NCBI GenBank assembly: GCA_041875495.1
Contig: CP112982.1
Coordinates: 3,038,001-3,102,000 of the forward strand
DNA: 64,000 bases
Direction: 5' to 3'
Source of the DNA: Halomonas sp. CH40
GTDB taxonomy: Bacteria; Pseudomonadota; Gammaproteobacteria; Pseudomonadales; Halomonadaceae
A program made the position numbers and the translations under genes. Positions 33,501-38,761 of the stretch are shown here, one piece after another (position 1 is the stretch's first letter; each line of letters opens with the position of its first letter). The notes beneath the pieces are model-generated. The model was not told the origin of the DNA. It made no database searches and saw only the letters and a program-made list of their open reading frames with translations.

Positions 33501-34092
33501 TGACATCACCGCCCAAATTAACCGTTGCTTTGATACCGTCAACAATTTCATCTTCGTTGTAGGCATTGTTACCTGGAGGCTCTAATACAACATCAATCAG
33601 TTTGACAATTTTATCTGGCGTCAAAAAGGCTGAAAACTCAGGTGTTGTCAGCTCATTATCTCTACCTGTATCAAATGCATATTCCACACCCTCAACAGTC
33701 TCGGTGATGCGTACAAGCCTGACAAAGGAGACTCCACCTTTACCACCACCATTAACCTCAGGAGTTCCTTCAAGCAGACGTTCAACATCGGCTTCAAGAT
33801 TATTCTCCAATAAAGCTAACACTCCATTCAGATGGTAAGTGTCTAGTGCACTCTCATCTTCGCTGGGCGGCTTTTCTTCATCTGTTTCACTATTAATCGT
33901 TACAACTTCACTAGCACCGAAAACAGCGGGAGGAAGTCCGTCATTAAAATCAACCTCGACCACACTCATCGGTGCAGTAATCAGGACATCACCTTCTTGT
34001 AACTTGTCGCCTACGCTGAGTTCGCGCAGGTTCCCGTTTTCATCACGCGTAAAAACTCGACCCACAATGTTAACTATAGTAACTGAAGCCAT
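24565..34092 (-). CDS. Giant LapA-like repeat protein lacking LapG site, vWA and RTX tail
   Basis: The 3,175-residue protein opens with a LapA-type retention module (VTIVNIVGRVFTRDENG...LRELSVGDKLQEGDVL, ~1-108). It continues with eight Calx-beta-like repeats of 145 residues (~277-1420), a region around 1430-1600 shared with its larger paralogue, seven repeats of 167 residues of the T1SS-143/DUF5801 type (~1605-2773), and two or three diverged relatives of these. It ends in an acidic, disordered tail (ending DLDTSNNSIDQ). By homology it is a surface adhesin exported by the neighbouring Lap transporter. Two things do not fit: the TAAG cleavage site is replaced (residues 109-114 read GTPEVN), and no vWA domain, GGxGxD repeats or typical type I secretion tail is present. 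The ATG at 34092 has AAGGG seven bases upstream. Confidence 0.85.
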   Translation of the reverse strand: MASVTIVNIVGRVFTRDENGNLRELSVGDKLQEGDVLITAPMSVVEVDFNDGLPPAVFGASEVVTINSETDEEKPPSEDESALDTYHLNGVLALLENNLEADVERLLEGTPEVNGGGKGGVSFVRLVRITETVEGVEYAFDTGRDNELTTPEFSAFLTPDKIVKLIDVVLEPPGNNAYNEDEIVDGIKATVNLGGDVKVGDALFVVDGKDNILFDGPVTQEMLDDGLIVTVTDLNNNDNTVSVIATVADPEGNSATDRDDGVIDAESPVVVGPDEPTLSVADAGSINEGDTATFDVSLSNPVDNATTLTFELDGEIDSDDIGTPTASIDGTEVTVTDNGNGTFSLDVPAGTTDGIVINVPTIDDDVFEGPEDFTLTATLTGETESGTVLPEGITDTGNATIVDDGSGTPDDPEEDPDNDIPVLSVADAGSINEGDTATFDVSLSNPVDNATTLTFELDGEIDSDDIGTPTASIDGTEVTVTDNGNGTFSLDVPAGTTDGIVINVPTIDDDVFEGPEDFTLTATLTGETESGTVLPEGITDTGNATIVDDGSGTPDDPEEDPDNDIPVLSVADAGSINEGDTATFDVSLSNPVDNATTLTFELDGEIDSDDIGTPTASIDGTEVTVTDNGNGTFSLDVPAGTTDGIVINVPTIDDDVFEGPEDFTLTATLTGETESGTVLPEGITDTGNATIVDDGSGTPDDPEEEPDNDTPVLSVADAGTINEGDTATFDVSLSNPVDNATTLTFELDGEIDSDDIGTPTASIDGTEVTVTDNGNGTFSLDVPAGTTDGIVINVPTIDDDVFEGPEDFTLTATLTGETTAGNTLPEGITDTGNATIVDDGSGTPDDPEEDPDNDTPVLSVADAGTINEGDTATFDVSLSNPVDNATTLTFELDGEIDSDDIGTPTASIDGTEVTVTDNGNGTFSLDVPAGTTDGIVISVPTIDDDVFEGPEDFTLTATLTGETTAGNTLPEGITDTGNATIVDDGSGTPDDPEEEPDNDTPVLSVADAGTINEGDTATFDVSLSNPVDNATTLTFELDGEIDSDDIGTPTASIGGTDVTVTDNGNGTFSLDVPAGTTDGIVISVPTIDDDVFEGPEDFTLTATLTGETESGTVLPEGITDTGNATIVDDGSGTPDDPEEDPDNDTPVLSVADAGTINEGDTATFDVSLSNPVDNATTLTFELDGEIDSDDIGTPTASIDGTEVTVTDNGNGTFSLDVPAGTTDGIVISVPTIDDDVFEGPEDFTLTATLTGETESGTVLPEGITDTGNATIVDDGSGTPDDPEEEPDNDTPVLSVADAGTINEGDTATFDVSLSNPVDNATTLTFELDGEADAEDLGIPTASIGGVEVAVTDNGNGTFSLDVPAGTTDGIVISVPTIDDDVFEGPEDFTLTATLTGETENGTVLPEGITDTGNATIVDENPIIEVITTTSDLSLITSDAELVDQDSVRLDDIFSYRETNYGEDGVQAIASWSYSLELVENANTSLTSGGSSISLAVDANNGDIIATANNNEVFRVGLSEDEGGNAIVKLTQSRAIDHVTENTNGVDVDQLLLESSVINLSGAVTAEYGNGYVVSASESIDLGGVIAFNDDIPAVIVSDVELEFSLTTLDSETVNGTSQASDNAASPFESAVTAAYGADGAGSTAINGYRLTLDGNVDTASIASGGEPVLFSLENGEIIGRADGSDVLRINIDPASGDITVVQSAPLDHPAPGADTLSLPTRLVGISADVTVTDSDGDTATETLSTDLSATLQVVDDVPSTTLVAVDLDAVELTTLDSETVNGTSQVSDNAASPFESAVTAAYGADGAGSTAINGYRLTLDGNVDTASIASGGEPVLFSLENGEIIGRADGSDVLRINIDPASGDITVVQSAPLDHPAPGADTLSLPTGLVGISADVTVTDSDGDTATETLSTDLSATLKVVDDVPSATLAAVDLDAVELTTLDSETVNGTSQASDNAASPFESAVTAAYGADGAGSTAINGYRLTLDGNVDTASIASGGEPVLFSLENGEIIGRADGSDVLRINIDPASGDITVVQSAPLDHPAPGADTLSLPTGLVGISADVTVTDSDGDTATETLSTDLSATLKVVDDVPSATLAAVDLDAVELTTLDSETVNGTSQASDNAASPFESAVTAAYGADGAGSTAINGYRLTLDGNVDTASIASGGEPVLFSLENGEIIGRADGSDVLRINIDPASGDITVVQSAPLDHPAPGADTLSLPTGLVGISADVTVTDSDGDTVTETLSTDLSATLKVVDDVPSATLASVDLDAVELTTLDSETVNGTSQASDTAASSFESAVTAAYGADGAGSTAINGYRLTLDGNVDTASIASGGEPVLFSLENGEIIGRADGSDVLRINIDPASGDITVIQSAPLDHPAPGADTLSLPAGLVGISADVTVTDSDGDTVTETLSTDLSATLKVVDDVPSATLASVDLDAVELTTLDSETVNGTSQASDTAASSFESAVTAAYGADGAGSTAINGYRLTLDGNVDTASIASGGEPVLFSLENGEIIGRADGSDVLRINIDPASGDITVVQSAPLDHPAPGADTLSLPTGLVGISADVTVTDSDGDTATETLSTDLSATLKVVDDVPSATLAAVDLDAVELTTLDSETVNGTSQASDNAASPFESAVTAAYGADGAGSTAINGYRLTLDGNVDTASIASGGEPVLFSLENGEIIGRADGSDVLRINIDPASGDITVVQSAPLDHPAPGADTLSLPTGLVGISADVTVTDSDGDTVTETLSTDLSATLKVVDDVPVIDTDLNFNVDNDPTIKVDERYLEKPESQSFASIFSVDYGADGEGSTDYSLEIEGDGATTLISTLSGETVKLVNQDGNIEGRTVDSNELVFAVEVDSAANITLTQYLALRHPIGGGSNDELVLPGSIKLNATAIDSDGDSTTQGINLGQFLKVRDDGPLITIDSRDLPSAEASLSAAGSADFSGAFVTQFGADGEGGISYALSIGAEANLTDAASGQSVLLSLVDGRVEGRTEGDSSLVFEVSVNNLGEVTLEQYRSVTQTSEESLTDNLTLLARSIELNATAEDGDEDSLTGTLGIGANLVFEEGISPSLNPENLSVNMLSDDEPLLALSEEPLEVEESLATENSAEEPAEPSDTNTLGANELLSDDEETLFTEDADETASQQPTKEPESSLATPAYAANAHEDLDTSNNSIDQ
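25774..29280 (-). repeat. Seven tandem 501-bp in-frame repeats in the first adhesin
   Basis: Each unit encodes about 167 residues (LTTLDSETVNGTSQ... to ...LKVVDDVPSATL) of the T1SS-143/DUF5801 type with a YGADGAGS core. Units are nearly identical in DNA and differ at a few sites: for example, two units have TAASSFES where the others have NAASPFES. Boundaries are approximate. Confidence 0.9.
29840..33264 (-). repeat. Eight tandem 435-bp in-frame repeats in the first adhesin
   Basis: Each unit encodes 145 residues beginning SVADAGTINEGDTATF and ending in an acidic DDPEEDPDND linker; the fold is probably Calx-beta-like. The period equals that of the 23-copy array in the second adhesin, and the units are clearly homologous. 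The last copy runs into VDENP instead of the linker. Confidence 0.9.
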
Positions 34093-34137
34093 GATGAAGC
34101 CCTTTATTTATGACATTAATAGAACCACTATTTACAA

Positions 34138-34181
34138 ATAGTAACCTAAAATGCCTCAATAAATATTGGACCGTAGTACAG
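34138..34181 (-). promoter_or_regulatory. Predicted promoter and operator-like dyad of the first adhesin gene
   Basis: On the coding strand the block CTGTACTACGGTCCAATA (34164-34181) contains the imperfect dyad TGTAC-N4-GTCCA. Exactly 20 bases later comes the -10-like TACTAT (34138-34143). The same block, spacing and a matching hexamer precede the second adhesin gene. The dyad centre lies near -41.5 from the inferred start, a typical class II activator position. No good -35 is present. The binding protein is unknown. Confidence 0.6.
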
Positions 34182-34370
34182 CCAAGGAGGTCTAATAAAG
34201 ATTAGCACCCGATAGTTTTCAAGTGCTTATAGAAAAATGACGGATTTATTGATTGTTAACATATTGGCGTGCGCGTCGGCATGGCTTTATGCACCAAGAA
34301 AAGAAACTTTATGTAACAATAGGAGGTGTTAGAGGGTTAGGAAGCGAGCATGGCCGTTACGTACCAGGCT

Positions 34371-35021
34371 CTAACGTGTGGTTGAAAGCGTTTCAGGAAG
34401 ATCGGCCGATCTACCTACAAGCTTAAGGATAAGCTGCATTCGATCCGTAATCGCCAGCTTATGAAAGATTGAAGTCAGGTGCGCCTTGACCGTGCGCTCG
34501 GTAATATTGAGGGTGCGTGCCACCTGTTTGTTGCTCGCTCCCTGTACCACCGCCAGCGCCACCTCGCGTTCGCGTTCGGTGAGCTTGTCCAGCAGGGCAT
34601 GCCGGAGGCGCTGCTCGCCGTTGAGCGCTTGCCAGGTGTGCCCCATCACCTGGGCCATCAGGTCGGCGGGTACCCAGATCCCGGCATTCGTCACCACGGT
34701 GGCAATCTGTTGCAGCGTGGCCACCGGGCTGAGCGCATGGGCATAGCCCCGCGCCCCGGCTTGCAGGGCCTGCAGGGCATCGGCCTGCTGGGGGGCGTTG
34801 GCCAGCACGACCACGGCGCTCTCAGTGGAAAGACGGGTCACTGTCTCCAGCAAGGGCGCTGATAGGGGTTGCTGTTCGCCTTCGCAGACGACCCAGACGA
34901 TATCCGGCGGTGGTGTCAGGCGGGCTGCTTCGGGGGCGATCGCGGCAACCTCGGCCTGTGGAAACGCTGCCTGCCAGCGGGGCTGTAAACGCGCGGCGGG
35001 GGTGATAAAGAGGTGGTTCAT
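34371..35021 (-). CDS. LuxR-type transcriptional regulator with degenerate receiver domain
   Basis: The 216-residue protein has a receiver-like N-terminal half (1-120) and a clear LuxR/FixJ helix-turn-helix at about 148-205 (LTEREREVALAVVQGASNKQ, then ITERTVKAHLTSIF). In the receiver-like half the place of the phospho-acceptor Asp is taken by Val (PPDIVWVVCEG, position 45), the acidic pair near the N-terminus is missing, and the conserved Lys is replaced in GYAHALSP. It is therefore unlikely to be controlled by phosphorylation. Its ATG overlaps the lapC stop by one base, so it is the last gene of the lapE-lapB-lapC operon. It lies just upstream of the first adhesin gene, which makes the adhesin promoters plausible targets (inference). 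Confidence 0.85.
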   Translation of the reverse strand: MNHLFITPAARLQPRWQAAFPQAEVAAIAPEAARLTPPPDIVWVVCEGEQQPLSAPLLETVTRLSTESAVVVLANAPQQADALQALQAGARGYAHALSPVATLQQIATVVTNAGIWVPADLMAQVMGHTWQALNGEQRLRHALLDKLTEREREVALAVVQGASNKQVARTLNITERTVKAHLTSIFHKLAITDRMQLILKLVGRSADLPETLSTTR

Positions 35022-36490
35022 CAGCGTTCTCCCAATGAGTTGTTCCAGGCCCGTAACACCGGCTTGAGCAGAAATTCCATCACCGTGCGCTTGCCGGTCA
35101 TGATGTCGACCTGGGCGGTCATGCCGGGGATGACGTCTATTTCGTCGGTGTCGACCTGGCCTTCCTGGGTGCGCACCCGCACCTGGTAAAAGGTGTTGCC
35201 TTCTTCGTCGGTAATGGTGTCGGCGCTGATGTGCTCAAGTTCGGCGTCCAGCCCGCCGTAGACGGCGTAGTCGTAGGCGGTCAGCTTGACGGTGGCCGGC
35301 TGGCCGGGGCGCAAAAAGGCGATGTCCTGGGGAGCAATCCGCGCTTCGACCAGCAGTTGTTCGTCGCTGGGGACGATATCGACCACTTCCTGGCCGGGCT
35401 GAACCACCCCGCCGCGGGTGTTGATATACAGCTGCTGGACGACGCCGTTGACCGGGGAGCGGATTTCTGACAGTTGGACGCGGTCTTCCAGGCCGGTACT
35501 GGCTTCTTCAAGCGATTGGATATCCCCAATGGTGTTGGCCAGGTCATCCCGCCATTCGCTGCGCCGTTCGGCGCCGAGTTCACGCAGTTGGGATTGACTT
35601 TCTTCCACCGCGGCCTGCAAGCGGTCAATCGCGGCATTCGCTTGGTCGCGCTCGCCGCGGTTACGCGAGACTTCCCGCTCCAGGCGCAGCACTTCCACCT
35701 CGGAGACGGCGCCGGATTGCAGCAGCGGCCGGGTGAGCTGGAGTTCCTGGCTGGCCATGTTGAGCTCGCGGGAGGCGGTATCGCGGCGCAGCCGGGCTTC
35801 CAGCAGCTCGGCCTCACGCTGGCGGATGCGATCACGCAGCACGGTTTCCTGTTCGCGCAGTTCTTCCCGGTGGCTGTCGTAGGCTTCGCGCTCCTGGGCC
35901 ACCACGGAGGGGGCGTCGCGAAGCAGGTCTTCATCAGGGGCAAAGGGGGTATCGGTGACCAGGGCGCGCAGCCGTTCGGCGCGGGCGCGCAGGGCCTGCA
36001 CCTGGGACTGGTTTTCGCGGAAGTCCGAGACAAAGCGGGTTGGGTCGATTTCCATCAGCACTTGCCCGGTCTCGACCAACTGGCCTTCGCGTACCTTGAT
36101 GGCCTGCACCACGCCGCCGTCAAAGGATTGCACCTGTTGCAGCTGCTGGGCGGGGATCACCCGGCCCTGGCCGCGGGTGACTTCGTCGATCTCGGCAAAG
36201 TACGACCAGGTGATCAGGGCGACCACCGCGAGCACTACCGTGTACAGAAACAGCCGGGCGCGCAGCGGGTTCTGCTGCATCCGCGCCCAGTCGGCGTCGC
36301 TGGCCCAGTCGCGGTTGAGGTGAGCCGAGGTCACCCGCTTGGAGAACAGCCGGTCCATAAAGGGGCGGAAAACCTTGCCGCCTTTGGCAGTAAAGCGGCC
36401 GAGGTTATCAAAGCTCTTTTCTTCGGCGGTTGGCTGCTTCCGAGTCGCTTGTGTCTCGTTTGACGTAGAGGGTAACGTTTGCTTGGCCAT
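35021..36490 (-). CDS. lapC: Type I secretion membrane-fusion protein (LapC/HlyD family)
   Basis: The 489-residue periplasmic adaptor links the ABC transporter to the outer-membrane factor. It has a cytoplasmic N-terminus, one transmembrane helix at about 78-98 (FLYTVVLAVVALITWSYFAEI) and a biotinyl-lipoyl-like half-motif (EVTRGQGRVIPAQQLQQVQS). A long alpha-helical hairpin (~150-330, rich in R, E, Q, L) and the HlyD C-terminal beta domain (EARIAPQDIAFLRPGQPATV) follow. Start and stop codons overlap those of lapB (TAATG) and of the regulator gene by one base each, so the three are translationally coupled. Confidence 0.94.
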   Translation of the reverse strand: MAKQTLPSTSNETQATRKQPTAEEKSFDNLGRFTAKGGKVFRPFMDRLFSKRVTSAHLNRDWASDADWARMQQNPLRARLFLYTVVLAVVALITWSYFAEIDEVTRGQGRVIPAQQLQQVQSFDGGVVQAIKVREGQLVETGQVLMEIDPTRFVSDFRENQSQVQALRARAERLRALVTDTPFAPDEDLLRDAPSVVAQEREAYDSHREELREQETVLRDRIRQREAELLEARLRRDTASRELNMASQELQLTRPLLQSGAVSEVEVLRLEREVSRNRGERDQANAAIDRLQAAVEESQSQLRELGAERRSEWRDDLANTIGDIQSLEEASTGLEDRVQLSEIRSPVNGVVQQLYINTRGGVVQPGQEVVDIVPSDEQLLVEARIAPQDIAFLRPGQPATVKLTAYDYAVYGGLDAELEHISADTITDEEGNTFYQVRVRTQEGQVDTDEIDVIPGMTAQVDIMTGKRTVMEFLLKPVLRAWNNSLGER

Positions 36491-38658
36491 TAGCTGGCCC
36501 TCCCGATTTGCCCTTTGCGCAGCGCTTCCACCACCTGTTCGCGGGGGCCGTCGGCCATCACCTTGCCGCCGTCCATAACGATAATCCGGTCGACCAGGGA
36601 AAGCAGTGAGGTGCGGTGAGTCACCACGATCAGGGTTTTGTCGGCGGCGTAGCGGGTCAGCTGTTTCTTGAGCCGGTCTTCGCTGGCGTGATCCATGGCG
36701 CTGGAGGGCTCATCGAGCAGCAGCACCTGGGGCGCATGCACCACGGCACGGGCGATCGCAATCGCCTGGCGTTGGCCGCCAGAGAGCAGACTGCCGCCTT
36801 CCCCCACGGGTAAATCCACGCCTTGCGGGTGGGAACGCACCAGATCGGCCAGGCCGCTGAAGTTAATGGCGTCGAGCAGTTTGTCGTCATCCACGCCGTC
36901 GATACCGCCGCCGGCCACAATGTTGTCGCGCAGGGTGCCGTAGAACAGGGTAATGTCCTGGGGCACATAGCCGATATGGCGGCGCAGTTGCAGGGGGTCG
37001 TACTGGCGAATGTCCACGTCGTCGAGCAGCACGGCACCGCTGGTCGGCTGGTAAAACCCCAGCAGCAGCTTGTTGAGGGTGGATTTGCCGGAGCCAATCC
37101 GCCCGATCAGGGCGACTTTTTCGCCCGGTTTAAGGCGGAAGCTGACCTCGCGCAGGGCATCGCGTTCTTCATCCGGGTAGCGCAGTGAGACGCTGTCGAA
37201 GCGAAGGTCGCCCTGCACCACGGGACGGTCAATGTAGCGTTTGCTGTCGGTGCGTTCCTGGGGTTTGTCCATCACGCCGTTGAGCGCTTCCAGGGCGGTG
37301 GCCGACTGGTGGTATTGGGCCATCAGGCCGGCGGCCTGGCTGATCGGCGCCATGGCCCGGGAGGACAGCAGGTAGGCGGCAATCAGGCCGCCCTGGGTCA
37401 GGTCGCCTTCAATGATCAGGTAGACGCCGGTGATAATGATCACCACCGAGACGGTGTGCTGGGCCCAGAGCGCCACACTGGTCACCGAGGTGCTGACCAG
37501 GCGCAGCTGGGCGGCGGTACGGGACAGAAAGGCCGAGGCCCGTTCCCAGCTGCCCTGCAGGCGGCTTTCGCCGCGCAGGGCCTTAACGGTTTCCAGATTG
37601 CCCACCGCTTCCACCAGAGTGGAATTACGCTGGGCGCTGATCCGCCAGGTGGTCTCGGAGAGTTCGTGCAGCTTGCTTTGGGCGGCCATGGCGTACAGCA
37701 GGACAAACACCGCGCCCACCACAATCGGGATCACCAGGGGCACGCCGATCAGGGCAATGATGGTCATGAACAGCAGCACAAAGGGCAGGTCCACCAGGGC
37801 AACGATGGTCGCCGAGCCGATAAAGGCCCTGACCGCTTCAAACGACTGCAGGGTGGAGGTAAAGGAGCCGGTAGAGGCCGGCTTGGCTTCCATGCGCATG
37901 CCCAGTACCCGCTGCATGATCGACGAGGTCAGCTTGACGTCCGCCCGGCTGGCGGCGAGATCGACAAAGAAGTTGCGCATCAGGCGCAGGGCCAGATCAA
38001 AGCACAGCACGATCAGAATGCCCGCCGCCAGCACCCAGAGCGTCTCGGTAGCCGCGTTGGGCACCACCCGATCGTAGACGTTCATCACAAACAACGGCAT
38101 GGCCACGGCAAACAGGTTGATCAGCACCGAGCCCAGAATCACATCCCGATAGAGCTTGCGGTTTTCGCGGATCACGCCCCAGAACCAGTGGCGCTCGCGG
38201 GACTGTTTGACTTCCGGCCCGCGGGCGTCAAAGCGGAACTTGGGGCGCACATAGATGGCCTGGCCGCTGTAGGCCTCTGCCAGGCCGTGCAGGCTGATAT
38301 CGGTGGTGGCGTCGCTAAGTTCCGGAAAGCTGACCGTCGCCTGCCCGCTACTCAGGTCCACCGCTTGCAGCAAGCAGGCACGGCCTGATTCCAGCAGCAG
38401 GATGACCGGGAACAGCGCCGGGTTCAGCTCGCCCAGCGGGCTTTTGATAATCCGCGCGGTCAGGTCAGCGCGGGCAGCGGCACGACCCACAACGCCCGGG
38501 GTCAGCTTGCCCTCTTCCAGCGGCAACCCCGCCCGCAGGGCTTCCCGGGTGGTCTCGTGATGGTGCTGGTGGGCAATACTCAGCAGGCATTCCAGCAGTT
38601 CATCCGCCTCCGCCAAGGTCGCTGGCTCGTCTGGCATTGAGTGGCTTTCGTTAGGCAC
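36490..38658 (-). CDS. lapB: Type I secretion ABC transporter (LapB family)
   Basis: The inner-membrane transporter of about 722 residues powers export of the Lap adhesins. It has an N-terminal C39-peptidase-like domain without the catalytic cysteine (residues 1-150, as in LapB and HlyB) and a six-helix membrane domain (~165-470). The nucleotide-binding domain carries Walker A GRIGSGKST (~520), signature LSGGQRQA (~628) and Walker B VLLLDEPSSAMDH (~652). I chose the GTG at 38658 because GAGG lies five bases upstream; the ATG at 38637 (715 residues) is a fair alternative. It follows lapE after a 103-bp gap and is coupled to lapC. Confidence 0.93.
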   Translation of the reverse strand: MPNESHSMPDEPATLAEADELLECLLSIAHQHHHETTREALRAGLPLEEGKLTPGVVGRAAARADLTARIIKSPLGELNPALFPVILLLESGRACLLQAVDLSSGQATVSFPELSDATTDISLHGLAEAYSGQAIYVRPKFRFDARGPEVKQSRERHWFWGVIRENRKLYRDVILGSVLINLFAVAMPLFVMNVYDRVVPNAATETLWVLAAGILIVLCFDLALRLMRNFFVDLAASRADVKLTSSIMQRVLGMRMEAKPASTGSFTSTLQSFEAVRAFIGSATIVALVDLPFVLLFMTIIALIGVPLVIPIVVGAVFVLLYAMAAQSKLHELSETTWRISAQRNSTLVEAVGNLETVKALRGESRLQGSWERASAFLSRTAAQLRLVSTSVTSVALWAQHTVSVVIIITGVYLIIEGDLTQGGLIAAYLLSSRAMAPISQAAGLMAQYHQSATALEALNGVMDKPQERTDSKRYIDRPVVQGDLRFDSVSLRYPDEERDALREVSFRLKPGEKVALIGRIGSGKSTLNKLLLGFYQPTSGAVLLDDVDIRQYDPLQLRRHIGYVPQDITLFYGTLRDNIVAGGGIDGVDDDKLLDAINFSGLADLVRSHPQGVDLPVGEGGSLLSGGQRQAIAIARAVVHAPQVLLLDEPSSAMDHASEDRLKKQLTRYAADKTLIVVTHRTSLLSLVDRIIVMDGGKVMADGPREQVVEALRKGQIGRAS

Positions 38659-38761
38659 ACAGACCTCAACATAATTCGACTTAAAGTAAGCTACAGAAAT
38701 ATTGCCACACACCAAGAATTTGGTGCATGGCAATAAACTATAAGTGAGGTGTATTGATTAC

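Noticed and set aside
29816..33562. A plus-strand open frame of 1,248 codons opposite the first adhesin's repeats
   Set aside because: Same cause as for the larger array: in-register repeats on the other strand and Ser/Val-rich low-complexity translation.
34164..34181. The shared adhesin promoter block as a sigma54, FleQ or CRP site
   Set aside because: It lacks the GG/GC doublets at sigma54 spacing. It also does not match the GTCAnTAAAtTGAC-type FleQ box or TGTGA-N6-TCACA.
37309..38388. A 359-codon plus-strand open frame inside lapB
   Set aside because: It is a shadow of the GC-rich transporter gene; the translation is Gly/His/Gln-rich and domain-free.
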